Below are positions 44,756 to 57,173 of a stretch of DNA of 64,000 nt, one piece after another (the stretch's first letter is position 1; each line of letters begins with the position of its first letter). The stretch lies in the NCBI GenBank assembly GCA_013350335.1, contig CM023537.1:51034608-51098607 (forward strand), in the 5' to 3' direction. Both the position numbers and the translations under genes were made by a program. The DNA is from Chimonanthus salicifolius. Its lineage: Eukaryota > Streptophyta > Magnoliopsida > Laurales > Calycanthaceae. A model generated the notes under the pieces. That model did not search any database. It had not been told where the DNA came from and saw only the letters and a program-made list of their open reading frames with translations.

Positions 44756-45811
44756 CTTTGTAAAAAAAAATATATGTTTTTATTTTTTGTGAGTATATAA
44801 AAGGTCCATCTTAAAAGTTCGCCTAGGACCCCTAAAATCTCAGGGCCGTCCATGGATGTTGGCCATCTCTGTCAGTGCTCTGGATTCAATTTCCAATGTA
44901 ACCATCTTTGTCTTGCTTGAAAGGTTGAATAGTTGTCTCATTTTTCAATTACCATTCCTCTATTTCTTCAACAATCTTACAAAACATTGTTGTCATTAAA
45001 TTTTCAGAAAAAATATTGGAAAAAACTATATCAATCACATTAACACATCTCCATTGAATTCCATAAGCATAAGATGCTATTTCATTTATTTATTTTTACA
45101 AAAAAACCCTAATTTCATATTATCTTAGAGCAGAAATGCAAGAAAAAAATACAAAAATAACTCAAAATGGTCAAATCTTAAAGGAAAAAATGTTTGGGTT
45201 TGACAAATACCTTTCAATTATAAAAAAGTTGCTTCTAAACCTTTTTAAAATTACAATCAATGCAAGATTCAACTAAAAAATAGTCAAAATGTCGTACCAT
45301 ACACTATCAAGCACTTTATCAGCTCATATCACAATACTCCATTGAACGGCAGATGCAATATATATCAGCGATACAAAAGCAACTACATATTGGCCGATAT
45401 ATACATATCGGCCAATTTTATTACCGTTGGCCTAATCTATCTACTGTAGCTCATCTAAGTAGGGCCCAAAAGTCCAAAGGGGTTTTTCTTATTTAAAAAA
45501 CAAAAAAAAAAAAAACCTTTGTTTCAGCTAGTTTGGGCAAGTCTAAGAGAAAGAAAGGAACAAAAAGCGGAGGAAAAGGTCAGTTCATGTATAGGTGGGG
45601 GACGTTTAGCTTTCTATTTTTTATTTTTATTTCTTTGTGACTTATATAATTTTCAACTCATATAATATAATTTTATAATTTTTGAGCTTTTATTTTGTTT
45701 AAATTTAGATTTATGTTTTGTATACCATTCATCTATCCATCCACCCACCAATTGATGTATTCCAACCAAGAGAAAAAAAACATTTGGGTGAACATTTAAC
45801 CTGTGCCAAAG
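44756..45811. other. Unassigned; one TATCGGCC fragment
   Basis: At 45355-45420 CATATTGGCCGATATATAC marks a piece of the TATCGGCCGATA family. Otherwise nothing supported. Confidence 0.4.
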
Positions 45812-45819
45812 GTTTTATG

Positions 45820-46203
45820 CAGGGGTCGAGATATCGGCCGTACGTTTCGTATCGGCCGATATCATACGGGTTTTAAGCACCGTATAATATCAGCTGATAC
45901 GTATTATATCGGCCGTACAACGTTCATATTGGCCGATATGACCGATATATATCGGTCCGATATCGGCCAATATGATTAATATTGATTTTTTTTTAAAAAA
46001 AAAAATCAAAACGGTGATGGGCTCGGGTCAAAATATCGGCCGATATTTACATTTTCAATTTTTTTTTAAAAACAGTTTCTTTTTTGGTTTTTTATATTTT
46101 TTAATTTAGAAAAAATAAAATAATAAATAATACCAATATTTTTAAAAAAAAAACAAAAAGAGGAGAGAGAATCATATCGGCCGGGCCGTTTTTTGCACCC
46201 CTG
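45820..46203. mobile_element. hAT-like MITE with 8-bp target duplication
   Basis: Ends CAGGGGTCGAGATATCGGCC and GTTTTTTGCACCCCTG. GTTTTATG (45812-45819) and GTTTTAAG (46204-46211) flank it, an 8-bp duplication with one mismatch. Dense in TATCGGCCGATATC. Best reference copy of the family. Confidence 0.85.
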
Positions 46204-46765
46204 GTTTTAAGAGTTTCGGAAAAAAAGACCCATTTCATTTTGAAGCTCATGTTTGAAGTGGGCCTGACTCATTAGCTTTGAGCCTAGGCCCATTTGGTGA
46301 AATAAGCCCAATTTTGATGGACTCAGCTCATTTGTGTGAAACTAAGGATTTTCATGCAAAGAAATGATTTAAGATTAATCAGATTAGTATTGACATTTTT
46401 GTATTATTTTTTCTTTTTATTGTATTTTATTCGGTTTTCATTTGGCGGATTTTTGTAGCACATTGTGAAAAAAGAGAGAAGGGAGAGAAAAAACAAAGAA
46501 CATAAGAGAGAGAAATTGGTGTTATTCTTCTCTCCTCTCCTTTGGAGAATGGATGATCACATAAGTCTTCCTTTTTTATTTATTGTGTAATTTCTTTGTC
46601 TTTCATAAAAGAGATGTCTGTTGTCATTTTCGTCAATAGCCAAAATGCAACCATTCTGGTTTCAAACCCGCCATTATTTGATTATTGTAATTATCAAATG
46701 TTTCACTAAGAAAATATTGAACTTACAGAAAAATATATTGGATCAATGTTTTGTAAGAAACTGGG
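46204..46765. other. Unassigned
   Basis: AT-rich with a GA-rich patch at 46465-46520. No gene. Confidence 0.35.
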
Positions 46766-47448
46766 TGTTAGGGATTTAATCCCCGATCAATAGCGGAAGT
46801 GAAAGTCAAATCAAACACACAATTGAAGAAGAAAACACGATTTTAATGTGGCACGGCTAAAGCCTACATCTACGGACAACACCGACAGATTTCACTAAAA
46901 TTGAAGGTGATAAAAATTACAAATTTTTCTCAAATCTCTCTCTCAAATTATCTCTCTTCCCTGCCAAAACTCAAACCAACAGATGGTCTCTCTCGGTGGT
47001 ACCCAAGAGGATCCACACACCACACGAAGGAGACCCTCTCTGTTTTCTTATACAAAATAGTCTCCAACGAAAAAGACTCAAAGTCTTAACTAAAAATATG
47101 AAAGAAGTAGATAAGAAGTAGGAGAGAAGAATGCAGAAAAATAGAAACATCTATTTTCAAATACAAACTTCTAATCCAGCCAAAATTCCCAACACTGGAG
47201 GCATTTCTTTGATCATTGCATAGGGCTTTGATAAAGAATCCATCCTGTTCGGAGGGCACCATCGTCATCGGATCTTGTTTTATGCATCCAATTTAGTTAT
47301 TCATTTATCTTTTCAAGTTGAAATGATTGTTAACTTTTTTTTTCTTTTTTTTCTAACATATAATGTTAAACATATGAGTAGAATTCTTCCTTAAAACCAA
47401 CTTACAAGAAAAGAATGTCCATATATTTATAAACCTCATATTCCAACA
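46766..47448 (-). repeat. Probable solo Ty1/copia LTR
   Basis: On the minus strand it starts TGTTGGAATATGAGG, has TATAAATATATGG shortly after (TATA-like), and ends GGATTAAATCCCTAACA, after GTCCGTAGATGTAGGCTTTA and GCCACATTAAAATCGTG, a pattern usual in copia R-U5 sequence. No clear target duplication. Small frames here are by chance. Confidence 0.55.
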
Positions 47449-47970
47449 GCCCACTAACGATGTGGAATTAAATTAAAATTTGGTATTACATTCTGATTGT
47501 CTCAAATTACTCACATCATTTGGTCCAGGCATGTTCTATTCTGATTTGAAATTTCACTTGACATAGCAGATCACATTTGCAAAATATCCATAAAAAACAA
47601 CAATTAGTGATGAATTTTTATTCAGATTTAGTCAAATCTTACCTATTTCAGCATCCATTCAGTTACGACATCTGAATTTGAATTGTCATTAGTATTAAGA
47701 TTAGGCCAGAAATGTTAGAATATTTTAGGTAGCATGTTCTATTTTCATAAACATTATAGTTTGTCAGCCCAAAATCTGTATCATTTTAGCCTAGAACTTT
47801 ACCTTGCATGATCAATTTTCTCCTCTTTTTGTATCATATCTAGTATACATCACTGAACATTAACAGGAAAGACCAGGTAAAGAGTTTCTGATTTTACCAA
47901 TTACGTAATACTTCTTTCATATTTATTTGTTGGCTTCCTTTTGCCTTGTTATTCTGCAAGTTCAAACCAG
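47449..47970. other. Unassigned
   Basis: AT-rich; nothing supported. Confidence 0.35.
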
Positions 47971-47974
47971 GAGG

Positions 47975-48065
47975 ATAAATAGTGGTCGAGATATCGATCG
48001 ATACATATCATATCAACCGATATATATCGATTTTGAAAACCGTTATATATATTGGCCGATATCAA
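47975..48065. repeat. Fragment of the TATCGGCCGATA family
   Basis: GTCGAGATATCGATCGATAC and TATATTGGCCGATATC. About 90 bp; no ends. Confidence 0.55.
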
Positions 48066-48865
48066 ATTTTAAATCTAAGTGGATAATACTTAAACTCATC
48101 TTAGTATTGAAAATGAGAAATTTTGATGTCTATCAGCTTAGGAGACCATTGTGCTGAATGTTCCTCACTTTTTTGTACTAAAATGCCCAAAACAAATAAC
48201 ATCTGACACTTCTGCTTTAATCAATGTCGAGCTGCTGGAAATGTGGAGTACAACTTTTAAGATGAATGGTCCAGAAAAAAAAAATGAATATATGGAATAT
48301 AATTCTAATAAAATAGTAGATAGGGAGGACAATCCAATTAAAAATGGAAATAATTTATTATTGTATTGTGATAAGTTCAAATACTTAGATTTTATGATAG
48401 AATCTCATAGAAAATTTATCTTAGATATAATTAATAGGGGGAGAGAGAGATGGGGATAATATAGACAAGTTACCCGAGTATTGTGTGATAAATGAACCAA
48501 TAAGATGATGAAAATTAGAGTTGTATTTGGATGAAGAGAACTTTAAGTAAGAGATGTCACAGTACTTCTCCAGTTCTCCTGGGGTAAGAAAAGTAAGGAA
48601 AACCTTTGCACCTTGAGGTTCTCTTGGAGATCAAAAGTTTAAATAGCATTACGTGTAGTGCTTAGTTGACTTGTATTAGTTGTATATTTAGCTTTTTAAT
48701 TTTTTTTAAAAGAGAATACTTCATGGGATTGAAAGATAATCTTAAGCTCAATAACTAGACCAAATTTTAAGCTCAACATCTTAGTAATACAAATCACTAG
48801 GTATTTTTAGGAAAAAGTAAGAAGGCCTAGTGATTTTCAATGGCTAAAATTAAGTGGCTAGAATT
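48066..48865. other. Unassigned; open frame without domain
   Basis: The plus frame 48151-48459 (102 residues) has ordinary composition (NVELLEMWSTTFKMN) but no domain I recognise, and no sign of promoter or splice partners. It is listed here rather than as a gene. Confidence 0.3.
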
Positions 48866-49028
48866 TTTTTTTTTTATTAACGTGTGGAAAACTCAGACAC
48901 AACTCTACTAAAACTCCTACAGATGAACTCACTATCTCTAAAGCATACCAAGGTTAGGCCATGGAGACTCGAACCCGCAATCTTTCACTTTCTGAGATAG
49001 AAAATAGCCAGTTGAACTAACCCCATGT
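48866..49028 (-). mobile_element. tRNA-derived SINE
   Basis: The minus strand starts GGGGTTAGTTCAACTGG (A box TAGTTCAACTGG) and has GCGGGTTCGAGTCTCC (B box) 30 bp on, then a ~90-bp body and an A-rich end (TTAATAAAAAAAAAAAATTC). The tRNA-like head lacks a proper acceptor stem and anticodon stem, so it is not a tRNA gene. Confidence 0.75.
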
Positions 49029-49857
49029 GAAATAAGAGTTGTCAATCGCACCTGTTAATGAGAGAAGATGGTGAAAGCCATATTTCTCCTCGAGGTATTT
49101 TAGATTTTTTAACTCTTATCATAAAGTTGGAATAAGAGCTGTTACATTGAATGGAGATCAACTTTAGGAAAACTGTATTTCCATTATAAGACAAAATTAC
49201 GTGGGGATCTAAGCTACCAACATATTTTATTTTATCTTAAACCTTTCTACTAATCTACCGCTGGGATGGATGCCTGCCTTCCAATGATCTGCTATTTCCT
49301 TAAGAAATGCCTCCTCTGTTTGATTATAAAAAACTCTAGACAAGATAATTCAAGGTGAATGGTTTGGAAAAGAAAATTTAAGAGTAAAGAAAGTATTTTT
49401 ATTTAAGATAATAGTTGGAAAAATGACTAAAATATAATTAAAAGACTAAATTTTTGAAAATTTTAATGTATATTTGAGTAGACTAAAATAGTACATGAGA
49501 ATGAACCTTTGCCCACATTCATGCATATTTTCATCAGTATAATCTTATTTTTTATTTTACCTTTTAAAATCATTTTCTTTGTTGTATTTTGTATCTATGA
49601 TCCCATTTACTGATAATAAATAGAGAAATCTTGTCCTGTCTCTATCAGCCACTGGTCAAGTCATAGAATGTAAAGAGCCTTTAGAGCTCCAAGAGAGTGA
49701 AGAACTTCAGATGCACTAAAAGAACCCATTAAATGGACAGGCCACCCTACGAAGCCTTCCCTTTGGCTCCACTTGAAAAATATAACAAAATAAAATCAAT
49801 TTTTTTAATTAAATAAAAAATATTTCTTTAATTAAATGAGAAAATACAGTGGTACGA
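49029..49857. other. Unassigned
   Basis: AT-rich intergenic sequence. Confidence 0.35.
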
Positions 49858-50040
49858 GAATACTCACCAGGTGTGTACGCCAGTGGTCACTGGGCATGGG
49901 TTTGATCTTCACATCCAATGATGGATTCCTGATGCTACCACTGAACTAAGTCGGGCTGGCTGCATGAGCTTGGCGGTTTGAGTTCGGGAGGATTAGTCCT
50001 GTTAGATATAATAGTTCAGGGATATCTCTCGTTACAAACA
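49858..50040 (+). repeat. Possible second tRNA-like SINE
   Basis: TACGCCAGTGGTCACTGG and GGGTTTGATCTTCACATCC resemble spaced A and B boxes, followed by a body (CTACCACTGAACTAAGTC). Only one copy is in the window, so this is a weak call. Confidence 0.3.
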
Positions 50041-51586
50041 AAAAATGAGAAAATACAGTAGTACGAGAGAGTATATAAGAGACTTATCCGTAATACAAGA
50101 GTGCATTGGAAAAGTCAGAACCATGTTGATTTTTTTATTTGTTCTAAAAAACATTTACGTCCTCAATAAATGTTTATTTGCACAGCATGAGTTAAAGAAA
50201 AAAAAATCATATATGCTGTCTAATTCTTACCTTTTCTTTGAATTTTTGTTTTAACATAATCTATTTTAATTGTTTGGAAAATTAAATAATGAATGATATT
50301 GAATGTTTATGAATATAAATGAAGATGTTTTAACGTAGTTGATATAATTTGTAAGGTGTTTATTCTAATATTTTAAATTTTTTTAGAAAATGAAGATTTT
50401 TTATGAAAATACAAGTCATTATAAGATACTACAAAATATGAATTTCATATCAAATATTTATTAATGCTGATTTTTCTTTTTGAGAATTTTTAATATTTAT
50501 ATTAATTTTTGGATATACTTTATTTGTATAAAAAAATTCTTTTTAAAGGTTTGATAATATGAAATAAGGACCAATTTTAAAATTAAAATATACTCATAAT
50601 AGATTTTTTTATTCTCTAAAAAATTCAAAATTATTAGCAAACAACCGACATGTGTCGTACCACATGTCAGCCCATATAGCCAATATGTAATGGACTTCTT
50701 CTTTTAAATCCCTTTTCGCACGTGTACTTATGTTTCTTGCGAAGTGCTCATTTGTGATCTTATTTAACTCTATATATTAGACTCATACCTATTTCTTAAT
50801 AAAGCGTTTATAAAAGTTCATTTTGTTCCTACTCAATAAATTTATATTTTTTACATCTCTAAATTTTAATCACATTAAATTATTTTTTAAATCTTAAATA
50901 TTAGTATCTTTTTAAATTATCATTTGATTGAAATAACAAGGACAATTTTAAAGAGATTAAAATATAGTTTGCATTTTGTATATTATAAAAATATAAATAG
51001 TATATGAATGGTAAAAGTGTGAAACTTCAGTTATGTTTGATCATTTTAACTACGTAGCATTAGCCTTTGAAAATAATTACTTTAGAGTTGTGTCTGTTGA
51101 GAAACAAAGAAAATAAATAACAATCACATAGAAACATAAAACAGGAATTTGGGCTAATACAAATTAATGGTCCAAAAATTTGTCTTGCAGTTTCAGGAGT
51201 CATTTGGACTCGGAATTCAGATCTGTCTTCGTCTTTGTCCTCGATGCAATATACACACTGATCAAAGTTGATTTGTTGTTTGAGGAATTAGCAAGGTAGT
51301 GTGAAGCAAACACAATTTAGAATACAATGGTAGTGAAAGGAATCTCAACAGTCAAGTACGAGGTCGAGCCATTCAACAAGGGCTGATTAGTCTTTCTCAT
51401 TGAAGATTAGTGGGGCATCCCAGGGCGTGGGGATTGACATCTTACATAGGATGCGGAGTTGCAGATGTAGCACAATATTTTATTTCAGGTTGTCTCCAAG
51501 GTTGGTAAAGCTCTCACCAGGTGGAGGTGTTATAAATACAGTGCACCATTTTTAAAAGGGTCAGACATTTTTCGTCAGGTGAAAAT
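50041..51586. other. Unassigned; right part may be copia 3' sequence
   Basis: 50041-51170 is very AT-rich. The part before 51587 ends CGTCAGGTGAAAAT, which could be the polypurine tract in front of the LTR, so 51180-51586 may be a decayed copia interior. No frame can be recognised. Confidence 0.35.
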
Positions 51587-51950
51587 TGTTGGGTTTGACT
51601 CAAAAGGTCCTTACTAGGTAGGGTGTGTTTATGTAAGGTCCAACATACCCGGTCTGTGTTTTATGTAATGCCTAGTATATAAGGGCTTATATTTTCTCTC
51701 TAGGGCTTCCAGTCAATTTTGGAGGATTTCTCAACAGGAGAGAGAAAAAGAAAAGAGGGGAAAATGAGATTGTGAAAGGGACATAGAGAAAGGGTTGGGA
51801 ATCCTTTTAACCAGTTGTCCAGGCTTTTTTTCTTAATGGAATCGTGTATCACGCTCCTTGGACGTAGCTAGGTTTTTGTTGAACCACGTAAATCTTTATG
51901 TTCTTGTGTACAATTGATTTGTGGTTTCTGTTATTTAATTCCAAACAACA
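51587..51950 (+). repeat. Ty1/copia LTR, likely 3' LTR of a lost element
   Basis: Starts TGTTGGGTTTGACTC and ends CCAAACAACA. It has CTCCTTGGACGTAGCTAGGT and GAACCACGTAAATCTTTATG, typical for copia U5. The preceding purine-rich AGGTGAAAAT fits a polypurine tract; no duplication of the target is seen. Confidence 0.6.
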
Positions 51951-52300
51951 TCTACATTATTTGACAATATATCCATGTCCATGTAAAGATGGGAGTGACT
52001 TCACTATATTTGAGAATAAAGTTACAATGCTTTTTCAATATAAATGAATATTCATAACCCTAGAAATCAATATACCCTTATACTCCAATTGGGGGTCCGT
52101 GTTCAATATGATATAGATTACAACATAATACAAGACAACAATACAACAATGATGACATGATTAGATTGATTTAATGATATGAAACATTATTCACCTTCTA
52201 GAAGTCTTTCTATTACAAACAAGAAATCATTTATTGTGAATTAGTTCACAAAAATTGGTTTGAACTTTTTATCACAACTTTAGGCAAACTAAAAGTTAGA
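51951..52300. other. No feature recognised
   Basis: AT-rich spacer. Confidence 0.4.
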
Positions 52301-52684
52301 GTACTGATCAGGGCCGTCTAGAAACAAATTGAGGTGTAAGACAAAAAAATTTAAATGGGACCTTCTTGATATTTAACATATTATTATAAGTAATATTTAA
52401 TTAAAATTTTAATTATATATTATAAAATAAATTATTCTAGACAATAATTTTTTTAACTTAAAAAAATCAAAAGGCCGATAATACAGAGTATTGAAAAATT
52501 TACCCATCCGAGTGAAATTAACATATTCATCCCAGTGAAATTAGCATATTCAGAAATTAAAATAGAATAAGAATACTTTAAAAGATAAGTATACTGAGTG
52601 GGCTGAAGTGCAAATAGAGAGTGAGAGATATGTTCTCTCTATTGCTATTATTTTCTTCTTCTTTTCTATATAATTTGAATAAAG

Positions 52685-52870
52685 GTAATTATTTAGACAC
52701 TGGATTTTTCTTTAGCACACACGGGTTTTCAAATTTAGAAATTACCATTTTGCCCTTCCGCTTCCCCACCGTCCGGACGTGAGTTAATAACATTTTTCTA
52801 TCATTCGGACCATTATTCATGCATAAATTCCATTCATCCGGACGGTCTACAGATGCCACAGTAATGCATA
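52685..52870. mobile_element. Left end of a 22.3 kb-family element
   Basis: ATTATTTAGACACTGG, AGCACACACGGGTTTTC and GAAATTACCATTTTGCCCTT match the left end at 22265 and 35392. CATTCGGACC/CATCCGGACGG motifs parallel those of the 22 kb copy. No matching right end was found. Confidence 0.55.
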
Positions 52871-53625
52871 GTGCATTAGTTAAAAAAAAAGTATATAATT
52901 CTTATAGTTTCGAATAATAAAATCTCCTTTAAAACTTTAAAATTATTTTTTAAGCACTGTGTATTTCCAAAATTTCTCAAATTGAATATCAGGACTAATT
53001 ACGATAACCTGATAAAAATACTTTAAGATTTCAAGGTTTTTTGACACTGTCAAATATTTAAAACACAGTGTTTTACAAATAAAGGGTATCCCTCGGCTGT
53101 GCTGAAAATACACTTCCGGAAGTCCAAACGACTAACCATAAAAATTGTTGAACTATAAATTCAAAACTAAACAAATATGTGAAATTTGAAAATTTAAATC
53201 TTTCAAATGTTTGTTTAACTGGATTTTTTTTGTTTTGAAGAAGGGACGGGATTTGGGATGGGAAAAGATTACCTACTTTTGGAAAACAATCATTTGAAAG
53301 ATATAAGTTTTCAAATTTCACATATTTGTTCAGCTTTGAATTTGGAGTTAAATTGTTTTTATGGTTTGTTGTTTGGACTTCCGGAAGTGTATTTTCGGCA
53401 CAAATAAGAGATACCCTTATTTGTAAAACACTGTGTTTTAAGCATTTGGGAGTGTCAAAAGGCCTTCAAGTCTTAAAGTATTTTTATCAGGTTATCGTAA
53501 TTAGTTCAAATATTCAATTTGAGAAATTTTAGAAATACACATTGCTTAAAAAATAACTTTAAGGAGATTTTATTATTCAAAACTATAGGAATTATATAGT
53601 TTTTTTTAGCTAATGCACTATTGGA
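52870..53625. mobile_element. Long palindromic block (~750 bp)
   Basis: Arms AATAAAATCTCCTTTAAAAC ... AAGCACTGTGTATTTCC and their inverse near 53500-53590 match the palindrome at 23455-23745. A longer centre has a further inverted pair (CACTTCCGGAAGTCCAAAC near 53110 and GTTTGGACTTCCGGAAGTG near 53372). Two similar open frames with VVWTSGSVFSAQ on opposite strands come from these arms and are not genes. Confidence 0.8.
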
Positions 53626-53708
53626 GCCCAACCACGGCAAGAGGGGGCTTTCTTCATCCGGGGGCCTAAGGCGACCGCCTTTCTTGCCCAAGGGTTAAGA
53701 CGGCCCTG

Positions 53709-54041
53709 GTAGTGATCCTTCCACGGGTGTTTTGTATAACCAGACACGAGATTTAGGGTATTGTCCATTTTACCCTTCCACTGCGGTATAAATCGGCTCA
53801 CTAACCCTTTCACTGCGGTATAAATCGGCTCACTGACGTGATCACTAACCGGCTCACTGACTGGATTACTGAAATTTATCTAAATGAGATTGTTTTTTCA
53901 TACAGAACATCAAATCGGGTCACTGCTCGAATCACTGATTTTTTTTAAATGCTTTCGTACGGCAGCGGAAGAGTAAAATGGACAATATCCTAAAACTTGT
54001 ATCTCGTTACACAAAATGTCTGTGGGAGGATCGTTACCCTA
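53709..54041. mobile_element. MITE of the large MULE family, split by the hAT
   Basis: Left AGTGATCCTTCCACGGGTGT and GGTATTGTCCATTTTACCCT; right end, reverse-complemented, AACGATCCTCCCACAGACAT and GATATTGTCCATTTTACTCT. The inside has AAATCGGCTCACTAAC repeats. The first 8 bases double as the hAT target duplication, and the outermost MITE bases appear to lie at about 52293-52308, left of the hAT. Confidence 0.8.
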
Positions 54042-54716
54042 AAATTATCATATTTTAATTTTCCAAATTTAACTTTTATCGAAAGAGTTGTAATTGAAAA
54101 TAATTAAAATTTTACACCATAGATTTTTTTTTTTTGAAAAATAATTTGTGATAACAGCATCCATGATTGTATGCTGGAAACTACAACGAAGCTGGGTAGA
54201 CAAGGACCACATGAGATGGGGTATGTCATGTCTTGTTGTTCCGAAATAGTGAAAGGGGGGGATGCTCTTCCACCCTGTTTGTTTATTTACTGCTGCATTT
54301 GAGAGGAAGACGAAGACAAACAGCTCAAGTGGAAGAAAAGTGACAAAATAAGAGTCCGACAGCGCATGTGATTAGGGTGACCTGAGCCGATCCAAATGTA
54401 CACGAAAAGGGATAGGTTATTGGAACGGCCAAAGTATCAGTAGCAACTGACCGGCGCAGAGAAGGAAAGATAGAGACTGGGAACCTTGCCAAAAAAACTC
54501 CACCACCAGCATCTCTGCATCTAACGCATTTATTTTGATATTCATATATGCTATTCAATCTTGTCCTTTCTTGCATCCTCTTACCATAAAAATATTTAAG
54601 GGTAACATTATGGTTAAATATATAATAATTAAATGTGATAAAATATTTTTTTATAAATCGATTGTCTATTTGATATTAATATAAATACTCGATAATGATT
54701 AAAGTAAAATGGTATT
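54042..54716. other. Unassigned, less AT-rich
   Basis: No transposon signature, and short frames (such as minus 54576-54325) have no domain. It could be a relic of host non-coding DNA. Confidence 0.3.
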
Positions 54717-55118
54717 GTAACACCTCATTCCACTACGAGCGTGTTATTATCAATACCGAACCGAAATACGATATATCTAAAATAATGGGTACATTTTTTT
54801 TTTAAGATAAAAACCTCAAAACGCGTGAAATCAAAATTTCAAAACTGAGATAGTGTTTTCAAAATAAATCTCAAACCAGTTAAAGATCGGATGTTGAATG
54901 TCAAGGGAGAAAACCGTGTGATTTTCAAATATTTTGCATGACAAAATATTTAATAATTCAAAATTATTGAAATGTCGTTCGAGCTCCCGAGCTCGAAATC
55001 AGACAAACCGGGACTCAACATGGATCCCACACTCTCCCCACTGATACTAAGACCCTAAAAACCGACTCGAAGATCCCTAGATCTCCCTACGGTCCCAAAA
55101 TGTAGGGTCGGGTCGTTA
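54717..55118. repeat. LTR-like fragment
   Basis: Starts TGTAACACCTCATTCC and ends TAGGGTCGGGTCGTTACG, close to the inverted TGTAAC...GTTACA ends of many plant LTRs. About 400 bp. No pair and no duplication seen. Confidence 0.45.
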
Positions 55119-55189
55119 CGTGTATGATTAAATGATCATATACTGCATAATATTTATCTCAACAACTTTATGCTCTAAAACACCCACGG

Positions 55190-55372
55190 GATTGGAGTGA
55201 TGGTCAAGAACTTGTCTCAGGAAATAGGAGTCTTTAGTTCAATTTCTATTCCACTCTAAAGAGCCACTCACGGTAATGTTACCCAGTTTGTATGGGTAAG
55301 AAGGCTTGCGTATACTCCGAGGATTAGTTAGGTGCTCTAAGAGGCTTGGACATCTTGGTCATAAAAAAATGA
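55190..55372 (+). mobile_element. SINE, copy 1
   Basis: GATTGGAGTGATGGTCAAGA (A-box region), TTAGTTCAATTTCTATTCC (B-box region), GAGCCACTCACGGTAATGTT, GTATGGGTAAGAAGGCTTGC and AGGATTAGTTAGGTGC, ending TCATAAAAAAATG. The A/B spacing fits a tRNA-derived head. Confidence 0.7.
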
Positions 55373-55446
55373 TGCTCTAAAATAATATACGTTATTATGA
55401 TGAAAGAAAATTGGATGGATTTAAAATAAAGTTGCAATTTAATCTG

Positions 55447-55632
55447 TGAGGGTTGACTTGGCGGTTAAGAACCCGTCTGAGATTCGAGAGGTCTTAGGTT
55501 CAAGTAACTCTCAACATAAAATGGCCAATCTCCATAGTGTAGCTCGATGTGTGTGGATAGGGAGGTTTGCACATGCTCCAAAAATTAGTAAGGTGTCCTA
55601 AGAGAACTGGAAACCTTGATCTTAGAAAAAGA
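55447..55632 (+). mobile_element. SINE, copy 2
   Basis: TTGACTTGGCGGTTAAGAAC (A box), TCTTAGGTTCAAGTAACTC (B box), GGCCAATCTCCATAGTGTAG, GTGTGTGGATAGGGAGGTTT, AAAATTAGTAAGGTGTCC and a short A-rich end. Collinear with copy 1, 75 bp away, same strand. Confidence 0.75.
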
Positions 55633-57173
55633 GTGCAATTTCAATGGAGTGCAACCAACACTCAAATTTGTGTCCAAAACGTTTGAGGTGAGGTGCAGTT
55701 AATGCAATTAGAAATGAAATTTAATATGTTTTAGAGTTAAAGAATTGAGTTCAACTCGATCTGACTGGATCTAATCCTTTTTTTATATGTTATAAGTTTA
55801 TTATTCATATATTCTTTTATGAGATTAGGAAATGAGAATTTTGTTTTTCTTATTTTTTTCAATATAAGTTCAAATTTACCATCCCTGCCAAACTAGGAGG
55901 AAGCCCCACATTGAATTCAAACATTTATGGTAATGCCTATCAAACATTTGATTTTGACACCAGTCTTTTGATGACGTTTACACTATACACCATTAGAGGT
56001 TGTGGGTTCTTTTGTTTTCAGACTTCCAGCTGGAGACTTCTTTAAACCCAGTCTTCATTCCACCTGTTCTTTGATGAATGGCCAAAAGTAAATTTCTATT
56101 TTCAGAAGAGAATCCACTCTCACTTTATAATTTAATTATCAGTTTTTATAAACTAGTTATGAGTTGTCTAATCTCTAATGTAAGACAATATAATAGAGTT
56201 AAATATTGGTATAGATACAAAGAAATGTATAGTAAGATGTAAAATCTAATTAAATTTCTAAAGTTATATGGTCTAATTTTAATAAAATAAATGACAGAAT
56301 TGAAACTCTCTTCTGATTGCATATTTCATTTCTCTAAATTGAATGGTTAAAGATGTTTAAATTAAAGTTATCTTTTTTATTCGAACGCACACAGACTTTA
56401 ATTTAGTTTGATAAGATAAAGTGAATTACATTGAATGCCATATATCATCTAATTCAAATTTGAGTTAGGAGAACTCATGAATCAACAATGAAGGTTACAC
56501 TTTTCATTTTCAATTAAAAAATAATAATTATGTTATCCATTTTAAATAAGAATTGATAGAGACATTGCGTTTTTTATAACAAGAGACCGTGGTGTACTTC
56601 TATCACTTAATTCATGACAAGTAGATAAAAAGATATTATAAATAACACTGGTGTCCCTGTCAATTCATTTTAAACAAGTCTAACCATTCAAAGAGAAATG
56701 GTCTATAATGGGATCAAAGAGAAGCTTAGATAATCATTCTATTCAAATTCATCGATGACATATAACGTGGTGATTGTTGGAGTCCAGCCTAAGCGTGGGC
56801 CACCCAGCATGGGTACATTCAAAGGGCCTAATTTTTTGCATTCCATTAGGTCTAGAGGGTCTAGAGCTTTTGTAGTATTGATCAATCTCTTGGGTAGAAA
56901 AATCGGCCCAATTTTCTCTCTCCTACCCCTTTTTTATTAAAAAAAAAAATTTCAAAAAAATACAGTAAATGCAGATAATTATGGACTTATTGAATATGTA
57001 ATTTTTTCATAAAATATCAGACATCTACATCTTCTAATATATTTTTGAAGTTTCGATAATGGGAAATTATATAATTAGTAATAAAATTGTAAAAATTACA
57101 AGAAAAATTATATAAATGAGGAAAATTTGTAGAAATAATTTTATAATTTATTTTCTTAGTCAATGAGTGTTAT
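55633..57173. other. Unassigned
   Basis: AT-rich. The frame 56755-56940 has no domain. Nothing else supported. Confidence 0.4.

Larger units (their letters stand above)
52309..53708. mobile_element. hAT-like element, 1.4 kb, 8-bp target duplication
   Basis: Left end CAGGGCCGTCTAGA, right end GTTAAGACGGCCCTG. GTACTGAT (52301-52308) and GTAGTGAT (53709-53716) flank it with one mismatch, the 8-bp duplication of hAT elements. The right end also has GGGGGCCTAAGGCGACCGCC. It has no transposase and holds two other elements (52685-52870 and 52870-53625). Confidence 0.85.

Noticed and set aside
48866..49028. tRNA gene on the minus strand
   Set aside because: A and B boxes are present but no acceptor or anticodon stem can be formed, and an A-rich tail follows; called a SINE.
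53073..53532. Two frames sharing VVWTSGSVFSAQ on opposite strands
   Set aside because: Produced by the arms of a long palindrome.
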